Made by a program: the position numbers and the translations under genes. Shown here one piece after another: positions 28,316 to 37,986 of a DNA stretch of 64,000 nucleotides. This DNA is from Belnapia arida (GTDB lineage Bacteria; Pseudomonadota; Alphaproteobacteria; Acetobacterales; Acetobacteraceae). The stretch is from positions 26,757 through 90,756 of the forward strand of contig NZ_JAETWB010000018.1 of the NCBI RefSeq assembly GCF_016773205.1, given 5' to 3'. The number at the start of each line of letters is the position of its first letter. Position 1 is the first letter of the stretch. The notes below the pieces were generated by a model, which worked only from the letters and a program-made list of their open reading frames with translations, made no database searches and was not told the origin of the DNA.

Positions 28316-29560
28316 ATGCCCGGACCACTCGCGGGCATCCGCGTGCTCGACCTGACGACCGTCCTCGTCGGCCCCTACTGCACCCAGCTTCTCGCCGAGA
28401 TGGGCGCCGAGGTCACCAAGGTGGAGGCGCCGGAAGGCGACATGGTCCGCCTCATCGGCCCCGGCCGCAGCCCGGGCATGGGCGGCATGTTCCTCACCAT
28501 CAACCGCGGCAAGCGCAGCATCGCCCTCGACCTGAAGCGGCCCGAAGCGCGCCAGGTGCTGCTGCGCTTGGCCCGCACCGCCGACGTTCTCGTGACCAAC
28601 ATCCGCCCGGCGGCCATGGCCCGCCTCGGCCTCGACTACCCCGCCCTGCGCGCGGTCAACCCGCGCCTCGTCTATGCGGCAGTGCTCGGCTACGCCCAGT
28701 CCGGCCCCTACGCCCCACGCCCGGCCTATGATGACCTCATGCAGGGCGCCGCCGGCATCGCCCACCTGCAATCCCGCACCGGCGACCGCACGCCCCGCTA
28801 CGCACCCCTCGCCATGGCAGACCGCATCACCGGCCTCGCCGCCCTCGGTGCCATCAACGCGGCGCTGGTCCACCGCGAGCGGGACGGGGAGGGGCAGCTG
28901 GTCGAGGTGCCGATGTTCGAGACCATGCTGAACTTCGTCCTCGGCGACCATCTCGGCGGCAAAACCTTCGATCCGCCGCTCGATGCTGGCGGCTATGGCC
29001 GCCTGCTCTCGCCCGACCGCCGCCCCTACCGCACGCGGGACGGCCATGTCTGCACCATGATCTACAATGACCGGCAGTGGCGCAGCTTCTGCGCCGCCGT
29101 CGGTTGGCCCGACCTGGTGGCGACCGACCCGCGCTTCGCCAGCCATGCCACCCGCACCCGCCATATCGACGAGGTGCTGGCGATGCTCGCCGAGGAATTC
29201 CTGACTCGTACCACCGCCGAATGGATGGAGCTGCTCGCCGCCGCCGACCTGCCGGTGACGCCCGTCCACACGCTGGAGAGCGTCTTCGAGGACCCGCACC
29301 TCCAGGCCACCGGCTTCTTCAGCCGCGAAGAGCACCCGACCGAGGGCCCGCTCACCCGCATGGCCATACCCTTCACCTTCTCCGCCAACCCGGCCGATGA
29401 GCGCGCCCCTGCCCCCAGGCTCGGCGAGCACAGCGCCGCGATCCTGCACGAGGCCGGCTATGCCGAGCCGGAGATCGCCGAACTGCTGGCAAGCGGCGCC
29501 GTCCGTGCCGCCGAACCGGTAACCGCACCGGACGTTACCGCCGCATGCGCATCCCGTTGA
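28316..29560 (+). CDS. Family III CoA-transferase (CaiB/BaiF)
   Basis: A 414-residue CoA-transferase that moves CoA between carboxylic acids. The N-terminal PLAGIRVLDLTTVLVGPYCTQLL region, the TKVEAPEGDMVR segment, INRGKRSIALDL, the presumed catalytic aspartate in MADRITGLAALGAINAAL, and the C-terminal TPVHTLESVFEDPHLQATGFF block are all in place. It is full length. Its place behind two amidohydrolases suggests that the operon handles a carboxylic acid activated to its CoA ester. The last 16 nt overlap a lipoprotein gene. Confidence 0.92.
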   Translation: MPGPLAGIRVLDLTTVLVGPYCTQLLAEMGAEVTKVEAPEGDMVRLIGPGRSPGMGGMFLTINRGKRSIALDLKRPEARQVLLRLARTADVLVTNIRPAAMARLGLDYPALRAVNPRLVYAAVLGYAQSGPYAPRPAYDDLMQGAAGIAHLQSRTGDRTPRYAPLAMADRITGLAALGAINAALVHRERDGEGQLVEVPMFETMLNFVLGDHLGGKTFDPPLDAGGYGRLLSPDRRPYRTRDGHVCTMIYNDRQWRSFCAAVGWPDLVATDPRFASHATRTRHIDEVLAMLAEEFLTRTTAEWMELLAAADLPVTPVHTLESVFEDPHLQATGFFSREEHPTEGPLTRMAIPFTFSANPADERAPAPRLGEHSAAILHEAGYAEPEIAELLASGAVRAAEPVTAPDVTAACASR

Positions 29561-29763
29561 TCCTCGCCTTGTCCCTGCTCGCCGCCTGCACGCCGCACAA
29601 GGACCGCCCCGGCGGCCTCATCCGCAACGAGGCGGCCCCGGCCAATACCGGCCTGCTCCGTCCCGAGGCCGGCGTCGACCCCGGCATCCGCGCACCGCTG
29701 CCCAATCGCAGCCCGACGACGACACCCGTCATCCCGCCCAACCCCTCCATCCAGGCTCGCTGA
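29545..29763 (+). CDS. Small lipoprotein, hypothetical
   Basis: A 72-residue protein with a lipoprotein signal peptide: MRIPLILALSLLAAC ends in the lipobox LAAC, giving a mature protein starting at Cys15. The mature part is proline-rich and low complexity, with no recognised domain. The gene overlaps the CoA-transferase end by 16 nt, and translation is probably coupled. Function is unknown. Confidence 0.7.
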   Translation: MRIPLILALSLLAACTPHKDRPGGLIRNEAAPANTGLLRPEAGVDPGIRAPLPNRSPTTTPVIPPNPSIQAR

Positions 29764-29799
29764 CTCGCCGCGGCACGCGGCGCTGTCTAGGATGCCCGC

Positions 29800-30255
29800 G
29801 TGCCCGGCTTCACCATCACCCCCATCGGCCATCTCGAGACGCCCTGGCCAAACCCCGCCGATTGCCCACGCAACGGCCGCCTGCCCGATCCGCGCCCGCT
29901 CTGCCGCGCTGTCATCGCCGAGGAGTTTCGCGTCGGGCTCGACCAGCTCGACAGCTTCTCGCACCTGATCCTGCTTTATTGGATGCATCTGGCAGGACCA
30001 GCGCCTCTTACCATTACCCCCCGCTTCGCCGCCGGTCCGCGTGGCGTCTTCGCCACCCGTGCCCCGGTCAGGCCCAACCCCATCGCCCTCTCCGTCGTAC
30101 AATTCGAAGGCTTCGCCGAGCCCGGCGTGCTGCTTCTCCGCAATCTCGACTGCGCCAACGGCACGCCACTGCTCGACATCAAGCCCTATCTGCCGACGGT
30201 CGATGCCGAGCCGGCAGCCAGCATGGGATGGCTCGCGCCGCGCATTCCATCCTGA
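29800..30255 (+). CDS. trmO: TrmO-like tRNA (N6-threonylcarbamoyladenosine37-N6)-methyltransferase
   Basis: A 151-residue SAM-dependent methyltransferase of the YaeB/TrmO beta-barrel family, which methylates t6A37 of tRNA-Thr in E. coli. The signature block RGVFATRAPVRPNPIALSVV is present, together with the N-terminal PIGHLETPW strand and the DIKPYLPTVD segment. Length corresponds to the core domain without the C-terminal extension of E. coli TrmO (235 residues), so substrate identity is less certain. The start is GTG 29800. Confidence 0.8.
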   Translation: MPGFTITPIGHLETPWPNPADCPRNGRLPDPRPLCRAVIAEEFRVGLDQLDSFSHLILLYWMHLAGPAPLTITPRFAAGPRGVFATRAPVRPNPIALSVVQFEGFAEPGVLLLRNLDCANGTPLLDIKPYLPTVDAEPAASMGWLAPRIPS

Positions 30256-30267
30256 ACCGGCCTTCCG

Positions 30268-32337
30268 TCACGCAGCCCGCAGCCGCTCCAGGAACGCGCC
30301 GACGGTATGGCGCATCACCTCGGCCTGCCGAGAAAGCTCTCCCGAGGCCTCGCGCAGATGGCCGGCCGAGGCTCCGGTGCGCTCCGCCTCATCCTGCATC
30401 CCTGCCGCATGGGTCGCCGCTTCGCCGGTGCCGGAGGCCGCCTCGGCTACCGCGCGGCCGATCTCGCAGGTCGCGGCCGCCTGCTGCTCCGTCGCCGCCG
30501 CGACCGCCGCGCTGGTCGTGTCGATCGATTCGATGATGCGGGCGATGCTGGCGATCGCTTCCACCGTGCGCGCCGTCTCGCCCTGCATGGCGGCGATCTG
30601 CGCGCCGATCTCCTCCGTCGCCCGCGCCGTCTGCCCGGCGAGTGCCTTCACCTCCGAGGCCACGACGGCGAAGCCCTTGCCGGCCTCGCCCGCCCGTGCC
30701 GCTTCGATCGTCGCATTCAGCGCCAGAAGGTTGGTCTGGCCCGCGATGTCGTTAATCAGCCGCACCACCTCGCCGATACGCTGCGCCGCCTGGGCCAGGC
30801 CCTGCACCGTGGCATCCGTTTCCCGCGCCTGATCCGCCGCCCGCCGCGCCACGGTGGCGCCCGCGCCGACCTGGCGGGCCACCTCGGCGATGGAGCCGGA
30901 CAACTCCTCCACCGAGGCGGCGACGGCCTGCACATTGCTGCTCGCCAGCCCGGTGGCGCCAGCGACGGCGGTGGCCCGCGCCATGCCGTCCTGCGCCACG
31001 GTGGTCATCTCGCCGGCCGTCCGGTCGAGTTCGGTCGCGGCCGAAGCCACGGTGCCGAGCATCGCCGCCGCCTCCGCCTCGAAGGCCCGCACCAGCGCGC
31101 CGACCCGCTCCGCCTGCTCGGCCTTCGCCGCACGCTCCGCAAGACGGGCCGACACGGCAGCCTCGCGCTCGACGGAGGCGGTGCGCAGGGTCTCGACCGC
31201 TTCTGCCATCGTGCCAAGCTCATCCCGGCGCCCGAGGCCCGGCACGGCGAGGTGCAACTCGCCGGCGGCGATGCGCTCCACCGTGCCGGTGATGCGGTGG
31301 ATTGGCCGGACCACGCGCCGGAACAGCATCCAGGCCGCTCCGAGCATGGCGAGGGCGCCCGCGAGGAGGAGCGCGAGCGCCAGCAGCAGCCCGGCGCGGC
31401 CGGCATCGGCGAGGCTTGCGCTGTCCGCCACCGCCTGGTCCAACGCCGCGTCCCGCAGCCGGATGATTTCCGCCAGGGCCGGCACGCTCCAGCTGCGGAA
31501 GGCGGGGACTGCCTCCGGCCAGGGCGGCACCGCGGCGTCGCTCGCCCGCGCCCGGCCCCATTCCATCATCCGTTCCCAGCGCGGGGCGTGGCGGCCCTCA
31601 TAGTCCTCGCGCAGCCTCGCCCCGGCCTCCTAAAGGCGCGGCGCCTCCGGCAGCATGACGAGCTTCCGCTTGATGTTGTCCCAAGCTTGGCCGACCCGCC
31701 CGCTCTGCCGCTCGGCCGTGGCGTAGTCGCCGAGCGGGATGGGCTGGCCGGCAACCCAATTGTTCATCATCAGGTTGCGGCTTCCCGCCACGTCGCGCAT
31801 CGACATGGTTTCCATGGCAATGTCGATCACCGTGGCGAGCGAGGGCGCCTGGATCACCGTCCGCTTCGCGGCGGCTTCGGCCTGCTGCGCCAAGCCATTG
31901 GACAGCGCCAGCCGCCGGGCGAGAACCTCCTGCCTGACGGCAGGGTCCCGCTCGGCCGGCGGCTGGGCCAACTGCCCCTCGATCCTCAGGCGAAGGCCGG
32001 CGAGGACGGTCCGAGCCTCGGCCGGCGCCCGGTCAGGGCTGCCCCAATCATCGAGGCTCCGCTGCGCCGCATCCAGCAGCCCGTCGGTCGCCGCCGCGCT
32101 GCGGGCCAGCCCCGCGCGGTCCGGCTCGGCGGTGAGGGTTGCGGCCAGAAGCAGCCCGGCCTCGCTGACGACCGCGGTCTGCGCCCGCTGCAGCGCGCTG
32201 ATGACCTGCGTGCTCGCTTGGGCAGAGCGGGCCTCGTTCCAGCGGTTCCAAGCGGTGCCGGCAAGCCAAGCCATCGCCACCAAGCCGGGCAGCGAAACCA
32301 CGAGGAAGCCGGCAAGGAAGACGGTACGAACGCGCAT
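30268..32337 (-). pseudogene. Methyl-accepting chemotaxis protein interrupted by one in-frame TAG
   Basis: The frame from ATG 32337 (AAGGAG upstream) encodes an N-terminal TM, a periplasmic sensor region and then TAG at 31630-31632. The same frame then continues for another 453 codons. After the stop it holds the rest of the sensor, the second TM ([20 protein letters not shown]), a HAMP domain and the MCP signalling hairpin with [33 protein letters not shown]. The joined protein would be about 688 residues, a normal MCP. Nothing else is damaged. The downstream part could initiate at ATG 31569 as a truncated transducer. It is a recent nonsense mutation or a sequencing error. Confidence 0.88.
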
Positions 32338-32424
32338 GGCCTGCTCCTTCTGGTCCAGGCCAAGCTATGCGGCGTCACGTTTCGGAACGGTTAAGCGCCA
32401 TGCAGGCCTCACCTTCCGCGGACA

Positions 32425-33099
32425 TCAGAGCCCGCCGCACCCCTTGGCCCGCAGCGACGCAACCACCCAGTCCCGCTCCCAGGTCCCGCCATCGATCGCC
32501 TGCTGCGCCATGGCCTCCTTCGCCTGATGCCCCTCTGCGGCCGCGATCGCCTCCGCCGCATCCGCGGCCGGCAGCACGACGACGCCGTCCTCATCCGCCA
32601 TGACGAGGTCGCCCGGCATCACCACCTGCCCGCCGCAGGCGACCGGATAGCCGATCTCCCCCGGCCCGTCCTTGTACGGGCCGGATGGCGTAATGCCTCG
32701 CGCCCAGATGCCGATCGGTAACTCGCCGAGCTGCGCCGCGTCGCGCACCGCGCCATCGACGATGACGGCGGCAATCCCCCGCCGCGCCGCCCAGCCCATC
32801 ATGAGCTCGCCGGTGATGGCGATGTCGAGGTCGCCGCCCGCATCGACGACGATGACATCGCCCGCCTCCGCCATGTCGATCGCCCGGTGCAGCATCAGGT
32901 TGTCGCCTGAGCGCGCCCGCACGGTGAAGGCCGGGCCCGAGGCGACAAGCTTGCCGCCGAAGGCGCGGAAGCCGCCGCGCATGGTCTGCATGCGGTTGAC
33001 CACATCGCCGATATTCGCTGCCGGGATGGCGGCGGCGCGGGCACAGAGCACCGGATCGACGCGGCTGGTTAGTGGCCGGATACGGAAACCGAGTGTCAT
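32425..33099 (-). CDS. RraA-family protein, 4-hydroxy-4-methyl-2-oxoglutarate aldolase-like
   Basis: A 224-residue member of the RraA/HMG-aldolase fold. Proteins of this type cleave 4-hydroxy-4-methyl-2-oxoglutarate or oxaloacetate, while E. coli RraA inhibits RNase E. The active-site blocks AGDVIVVDAGGDLDIAITGELM and IVDGAVRDAAQL (Arg and Asp of the aldolases) are intact, which favours an enzyme over an RNase E inhibitor. About 30 residues after the core form a helical tail. It is a single gene preceded by a 360-nt non-coding gap and followed by the MCP gene. Confidence 0.85.
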   Translation of the reverse strand: MTLGFRIRPLTSRVDPVLCARAAAIPAANIGDVVNRMQTMRGGFRAFGGKLVASGPAFTVRARSGDNLMLHRAIDMAEAGDVIVVDAGGDLDIAITGELMMGWAARRGIAAVIVDGAVRDAAQLGELPIGIWARGITPSGPYKDGPGEIGYPVACGGQVVMPGDLVMADEDGVVVLPAADAAEAIAAAEGHQAKEAMAQQAIDGGTWERDWVVASLRAKGCGGL

Positions 33100-33460
33100 G
33101 TGCTGAGTCCTTCTTCGGGTCGTGCCGCGGCATCATGCCGGGCTTGCAGGCCATGTCGAGCCGGCGCGGCCGGACGGTCAAATTGGCGTGCGCAGGTGAG
33201 CCTGATGCATCCCTTGGCCCCTCGGCACGTATCGTAACTGTGACGGTGCCGTTTCGTCAGCCAGTTGCAAGGCGATCGCGGCCTGATGGCGGGCCAATGA
33301 ATTGGCATGCTCGTTATTTAACAGCATCGTGTTCGACCGCTGCGGACTACGCAGTTGTGCATCTGAGCCGGCCAAGTAATGAATGTAAAAGCTTGAGAAA
33401 CCGCCCTGGCTGAAAGCCAAGCGATTTCTTGCTGCCGCCCACCCCCTGCCGGAGGCCTTG
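33100..33460. other. Non-coding gap between rraA-like gene and response regulator
   Basis: A 361-nt interval that must hold the promoters of two divergent genes. It is less GC-rich than its surroundings (for example CTCGTTATTTAACAGC near 33310). It contains the GCCAAT-GA-ATTGGC inverted repeat and a loose CGGCAC/GTGCCG repeat around 33220. I see no credible reading frame. Confidence 0.5.
33293..33306. promoter_or_regulatory. Inverted repeat GCCAAT-GA-ATTGGC
   Basis: A 6-bp inverted repeat with a 2-bp centre, 154 nt before the response-regulator ATG and 194 nt before the rraA-like ATG. Symmetry and location suggest a transcription-factor site; the binding protein is unknown. Confidence 0.35.
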
Positions 33461-34177
33461 ATGACCACGCCGCGCCCCATCCTGATCGTCGAGGACGACG
33501 CCGCCCTGCGCGCCACGCTGGCCGAACAGCTCGCGCTCAACGGCGACTTCACCGCCGACGAAGCGGGCAGCGCCGGCCAGGCGGAAGCAAAGCTCGCCGA
33601 CGCCAATGCGCGCTACGACGCCATTCTCCTCGATATCGGCCTGCCCGATGCCGATGGCCGCGAGTTCTGCGCCAAGCTCCGCCGCGAAGGCCGCCGCATG
33701 CCCGTCATCATGCTGACCGGCGCCGATGGCGAGGAGGACGTGGTTCGCGGCCTCGATTCCGGCGCCAACGATTACATCGCCAAGCCCTTCCGCCTCCCGG
33801 AGCTGCTGGCCCGCGTCCGCGCCCAGCTCCGTCTCTTCGACAACAGCGAGGACGCCACCTTCGCCATCGGCCCCTACATGTTCCGCCCGAGCGCCCGTAC
33901 GCTGACGGAGACCGGGCGGAACCGCCGGATTCGCCTGACCGACAAGGAATGCGCGATCCTGAAATTCCTCTACCGCGCCGGCGGCAAGCCCGTCGCCCGC
34001 CAGGTGCTGCTGAACGAGGTCTGGGGCTACAACAGCGCCGTCACCACGCACACGCTGGAGACGCATGTGTATCGCCTGCGCCAGAAGATCGAGCCCGATC
34101 CCTCCCAGCTCCGCCTGCTGCTGACCGAGGTGGGAGGCTACAAGCTCGCCGCCGCCCTCGGCATGAGCCACCCCTGA
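33461..34177 (+). CDS. OmpR/PhoB-type DNA-binding response regulator
   Basis: A 238-residue two-component regulator. The receiver domain has the acidic pair in VEDDAA, the phospho-accepting aspartate in ILLDIGLPD (about residue 53), the switch threonine in MLTGADG and the lysine in YIAKPF. The C-terminal winged helix (about 135-235) shows RLTDKECAILKFLYRAGGKPV and LETHVYRLRQKIEPDPSQ. No histidine kinase gene is adjacent, so the partner is encoded elsewhere; the HWE kinase at 46.5 kb is too distant to pair by context. ATG 33461 is preceded by GGAGG; the TTG three bases upstream is less likely. Confidence 0.93.
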   Translation: MTTPRPILIVEDDAALRATLAEQLALNGDFTADEAGSAGQAEAKLADANARYDAILLDIGLPDADGREFCAKLRREGRRMPVIMLTGADGEEDVVRGLDSGANDYIAKPFRLPELLARVRAQLRLFDNSEDATFAIGPYMFRPSARTLTETGRNRRIRLTDKECAILKFLYRAGGKPVARQVLLNEVWGYNSAVTTHTLETHVYRLRQKIEPDPSQLRLLLTEVGGYKLAAALGMSHP

Positions 34178-34290
34178 GAAGCCCGGCGGGTTGCGCCGCA
34201 GGGCGCATCTTGCCAGCCCGCCGGCCGGGCCGCAGTCTCGGCGGCCTGGCGGAGCCCGCAGCACCCTCCGCCCGCCGGAGGATGCGCCCA

Positions 34291-35205
34291 ATGAGCGACC
34301 TGCCCAGTGCCGCCGAACTGGAGGAGATCACCGGCAGCACGGCGCCGGCCGCCGCCGATATCGCACTCGGCGATTGCCTGCTGAGCGAGGCCATCGAGCA
34401 GCCGTTGCCGAGCGAGGCCCGCCTCTCCCTCGTTGCCGCCCTGGCCGCAGCCGGCGTCCGCCGCATCGGCCTCACCAGCCTCCGCGATCCCGACCGCTTC
34501 CCCGTCTTCGCCGATGCCGAGCTGCTGCTGCGCGGCGCACCCCGCCATCCGGAGCTTGCCTTCCAGGTACCCTGCCCGGACCTCATGGCCGTTCGCCGCG
34601 CGCTCGTCGCACAGGATGGCGGCTGGGGCCCGGATGAGGTGCTGCTGCCCATCGCCGCCACCGATGCCGCCTCGCGGGCCCGGTTCGGCGAGGACCGCGC
34701 CGCCCGCTGGGCCAGCCTCGCCGCGATGGCCGAACAGGCGGGCGGCCGCTTCGCCCTCTGCGGCAGCATCGCCGCCGCCTTCGCCGAGGGCACCGAGCCG
34801 GCTGGCGTGCTGGCCGATGCCGAGCGCCTCGCCGAGCTCGGCATCGGCCGCATCGCCATCGCCGATGACGAGGGCTTGGCGACGCCGCCCCGCGTCCGCG
34901 ACCTGATAGGCTGGCTGCATGGCGGCCTGCCGACCGCCAGCTTCATCGCCCGCTTCTCCGACCGCCGCGGCACCGCCATCGCCAATACCCTCGCCGCGAT
35001 CGAGGCCGGGCTTACCGAAGCGGATGCGGCACTGGGCGGCGCCGGCGGCTTCTGCTGCGCCGAGGACCTGGCCGCGGCGCTCGCCGCCATGGGCCTCGGC
35101 ACCGGCCTCGACCCCGCCGCACTGCGCAAGGCCGGGCTGGCTGCCGAGCAGGCCCTCGGCCATGCGCTGCACAGCCGCGTGCTGCGGCTGGAGGGCGGGG
35201 CCTGA
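34291..35205 (+). CDS. HMG-CoA lyase-like protein lacking catalytic residues
   Basis: A 304-residue protein whose line-up follows hydroxymethylglutaryl-CoA lyase (DRE-TIM barrel). The SLVAALAAAGVRRIGLTS segment matches the family ALAAAGLRRIE-SF block, and the RGTAIANTLAAIEAG, GGAGG and AEDLAAALAAMGLGTGLD segments match the C-terminal half. Key residues are gone. The RDGLQ motif reads GDCLL, the metal-binding HFHD reads RFSD, and the Cys-containing GLGGCPYAPGATGN loop is cut to GAGGFCC. It is therefore probably a pseudoenzyme or has a new function. The start is ATG 34291 with GGAGG nine bases upstream; ATG 34282 is also in frame. Confidence 0.72.
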   Translation: MSDLPSAAELEEITGSTAPAAADIALGDCLLSEAIEQPLPSEARLSLVAALAAAGVRRIGLTSLRDPDRFPVFADAELLLRGAPRHPELAFQVPCPDLMAVRRALVAQDGGWGPDEVLLPIAATDAASRARFGEDRAARWASLAAMAEQAGGRFALCGSIAAAFAEGTEPAGVLADAERLAELGIGRIAIADDEGLATPPRVRDLIGWLHGGLPTASFIARFSDRRGTAIANTLAAIEAGLTEADAALGGAGGFCCAEDLAAALAAMGLGTGLDPAALRKAGLAAEQALGHALHSRVLRLEGGA

Positions 35206-35222
35206 AGCCCGCCGGGCCTCGA

Positions 35223-36209
35223 TCAGGCCCCGGGCAGGACGACGACCGTGCCGCGCTTGCTGCCCGCCTCCACCGCCTCATGCGCGGCGGCCGTCTCGGC
35301 GAGCGGATAGGCCGCGGCGACCCGGTGCAGCCGCGGCGCCTGCCGCAGCCAGGTATCGATCTCCTCCATCGCCCGGCGGCGCGCCGCCGCGGGCGCGCTG
35401 TTCAGCACCACGCCGCGCAGGTTGACGTTCTTCCGCATCAGCACGGCGGAGACGGGGATGGACGGCGTCAGCCCGCCGCGGCTGGCATAGCCGATGACGC
35501 TGCCGTTCAGCGCCACCACCTCGGACCAGAGCCCGACATTGCCGCCGACATCGACCTCGACGATGCGGTCCACGCCGCCGGTCGCCGCCATGATCCGCGC
35601 GGCGCAATCCGGTGCCCGGTAGTCGAACACGGCATCGGCGCCCGCGGCCTTCGCGTCCTCGCTCTTCCAGCCGCCGCTCGCCGTGGCGCCGACCCAGGCC
35701 GCGCCGCCCCAGCGCGCGAGCTGCACCGCGTAGTTGCCGACCGCGCCGCCGCCGCCCGAGACCAGCACGCGCAGCCCCCGCACCGGCCCATCGGCGAAGA
35801 GGCAGCGATGCGCGGTCATCGCCGGGATGCCGAGGCAGGCGCCGGTCTCGAAGCCGATATCCTCCGGTAGAGCGGTGACATTCTCCACCGGCACGCAGGT
35901 GGCCTCCGCCGCCGTGCCGAAGGGCCGCCCGCGCTGGGCGTTGTAGAGCCAGACCCGCTGCCCCAGCAGCCCGGCCGGCGCGCTCTCGCCGAGCGCCTCG
36001 ACCAGGCCCGCGCCGTCGCTGTGCGGGATGATCAGCGGCCACTCATTGGCATAGGACGTCCCGGCCCGGCGGTAGGTATCGGCCGGGTTGACGCCCGAGG
36101 CCAGGAGCCGCACGCGCACCTCGCCCGGCGCCGGCTCCGCCACCGGCCGCTCGCCGAGCTGCAGGACCTCCCGTGCCGGGCCGGGCCGGGTGTACCAGAC
36201 GGCGCGCAT
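35223..36209 (-). CDS. Zinc-independent NADPH:quinone reductase-like oxidoreductase (MDR family)
   Basis: A 328-residue medium-chain dehydrogenase/reductase of the quinone-oxidoreductase type. It has the GroES-like N-terminal domain (GEVRVRLLASGVNPADTYRRAG), the Rossmann motif SGGGGAVGNYAVQLA (about 150-165) and a C-terminal AAHEAVEAGSKRGTVVVLPG tail. Zinc ligands are absent, as expected for QOR proteins. It converges with the HMG-CoA-lyase-like gene and lies 12 nt downstream of the D-aminoacylase gene on the same strand, so the two are probably co-transcribed. Confidence 0.88.
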   Translation of the reverse strand: MRAVWYTRPGPAREVLQLGERPVAEPAPGEVRVRLLASGVNPADTYRRAGTSYANEWPLIIPHSDGAGLVEALGESAPAGLLGQRVWLYNAQRGRPFGTAAEATCVPVENVTALPEDIGFETGACLGIPAMTAHRCLFADGPVRGLRVLVSGGGGAVGNYAVQLARWGGAAWVGATASGGWKSEDAKAAGADAVFDYRAPDCAARIMAATGGVDRIVEVDVGGNVGLWSEVVALNGSVIGYASRGGLTPSIPVSAVLMRKNVNLRGVVLNSAPAAARRRAMEEIDTWLRQAPRLHRVAAAYPLAETAAAHEAVEAGSKRGTVVVLPGA

Positions 36210-36221
36210 TGGCCGGCCGCC

Positions 36222-37922
36222 TCAGGCGCCGCAGCGCACCAGCCTGCCGGGAAGCGCCCCTGTCGCCTCGCCGTGGCGGTAGGTGACGGCGCCAGCGACG
36301 ATGGTCGCCTCATAGCCGCGGGCGCGCTGCATCAGCCGACGCCCGCCGGCGGGCAGGTCGTAGAGCATCCCCGGCCGGTCGAGCGCGAGCGCATCGAGGT
36401 CGATGATGTTGATATCGGCCCGCATCCCGGCGCGCAGCAGCCCGCGATCGGCGAGGCCCACGGCCCGCGCCGTGTCGCTGGTCTGCCGCCGGATCAGCTC
36501 CTCGATCGGCAGGCCGCGCTGCTTGCCCCAGTAGCTCAGCAGGAAAGTCGGGAAGCTGCCATCGGAGATGAAGCCGACATGCGCCCCGCCATCGGAGAGG
36601 CCGACGATGGTGTTCGGGTGCCGCAGCAGCTCGGCCGAGGCGTCGAGCGTGAAGTCGGCATAGTTGGTCAGCGGGCAGAAGAGGAAGTTCTGCCCCTCAT
36701 TGGCCAGCAGCATGTCATAGGCGACATCCTCCGGGCTGCGGCCCTGACGCGCGGCCTCGGCGGCGACGCTGGTCTCGCGGTGCGGCGCGTAGTCCGGCGG
36801 GTCGCCGAAGGGGAACATCCGCTCGAAGGAGAGCCGGGTGATGAGCGGGAAGTTGCTGCCGCTGATGCGGTCATCGGCCAGGATGCGGGCGCGCGTGGCG
36901 GGGTCGCGCATTGCGGCGACGCGCTCCGGCACCGGCAGATGGGCAATCGCCTTGTAGCTCGGCGACCCGCTGAAGGGGTTCTGGCTGCCGAGCAGCCCCA
37001 TGAGGATGCCGATCGGCCGTGGCGGGAAGACGGGCCGGATGTTCACCCCTTCCGCCGCCGCCTTGTTGGACAGCGCCAGCAGCTCGCGCCAAGCCTCCGT
37101 CCGGTCGTGCCGGGCGGTGAGGGAGAAGACCATCGGCCGACCGCAGGCCTCGGCGACGCGGCGGAGCATGGCGAATTCGGTGGCGGCGTCCGGCAGGTTG
37201 AAATCGGAGACCACTTCGAGGAAGCCGGCGCCCACCTCCTTCAGGCCGAGGGCGATCCCCGTCAGCTCGTCCTCCTGGGCGCGGAGCGTGGGCGTGGAGT
37301 CGCCCTTCAATGTCTTGTGGCTGATGGTGCGGCTGGTAGAGAAGCCGAAGGCCCCGGCGCGCACCGCCTCGGCGACGATCTGGCGCATGGCGGCGATGTC
37401 GCCCTGGTTCGCCGGCTCCAGCGCCAGCGCCCGCTCGCCCATGACATAGACGCGGACGGCGGCATGCGGGACGAGGGCGCAGATGTCGATGTCCCGCGGC
37501 TTGCCCTCGAGCACGGCAAGATACTCGGAAAAGCTTTCCCAGGTGAAGTCCAGCCCCTGGGACAGGACCGGGGCGGGAATGTCCTCCACCCCCTCCATCA
37601 GCTCGATGAGCTGCATTTCCTGGCCGGGATGGACCGGGGCGAAACCGACGCCGCAGTTGCCCATCACCGCGGTGGTGACGCCATGGATGGCCGAGGGCGC
37701 CAGATGGCTGTCCCACACTGCCTGGCCGTCGTAATGGGTGTGGATATCGACGAAGCCCGGCGTCACCAGCCGGCCATGGGCGTCGATCTCCTCACGCCCA
37801 CGGGGCAAGCCGGGGCCGATGGCGGTGATCCGGCCGCCGCTGACCGCCAGGTCGGCGACGAAGCCCGGTGCGCCGCTGCCATCGACGATGGTGCCGCCGC
37901 GGATGACCAGATCCTCTGCCAT
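36222..37922 (-). CDS. N-acyl-D-amino-acid deacylase family amidohydrolase
   Basis: A 566-residue metal-dependent amidohydrolase of the D-aminoacylase/dihydroorotase-like group. The N-terminal [21 protein letters not shown] strand and the metal motif [12 protein letters not shown] (about residues 55-66) are clear. Further features are the [14 protein letters not shown] segment, [12 protein letters not shown] (catalytic Asp/His region) and the closing [11 protein letters not shown] plus [21 protein letters not shown] block. It removes acyl groups from N-acyl-D-amino acids in characterised members, but the family is broad. The ATG at 37922 gives the standard N-terminus. It is the leading gene of a pair with the quinone reductase. 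Confidence 0.88.
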   Translation of the reverse strand: MAEDLVIRGGTIVDGSGAPGFVADLAVSGGRITAIGPGLPRGREEIDAHGRLVTPGFVDIHTHYDGQAVWDSHLAPSAIHGVTTAVMGNCGVGFAPVHPGQEMQLIELMEGVEDIPAPVLSQGLDFTWESFSEYLAVLEGKPRDIDICALVPHAAVRVYVMGERALALEPANQGDIAAMRQIVAEAVRAGAFGFSTSRTISHKTLKGDSTPTLRAQEDELTGIALGLKEVGAGFLEVVSDFNLPDAATEFAMLRRVAEACGRPMVFSLTARHDRTEAWRELLALSNKAAAEGVNIRPVFPPRPIGILMGLLGSQNPFSGSPSYKAIAHLPVPERVAAMRDPATRARILADDRISGSNFPLITRLSFERMFPFGDPPDYAPHRETSVAAEAARQGRSPEDVAYDMLLANEGQNFLFCPLTNYADFTLDASAELLRHPNTIVGLSDGGAHVGFISDGSFPTFLLSYWGKQRGLPIEELIRRQTSDTARAVGLADRGLLRAGMRADINIIDLDALALDRPGMLYDLPAGGRRLMQRARGYEATIVAGAVTYRHGEATGALPGRLVRCGA

Positions 37923-37986
37923 GGCCCGCTTCCTTCCTGCTTATGCTTGGAAGGAAGCCTAGGCCCGGTGCTAGGGGCTGGGAACC

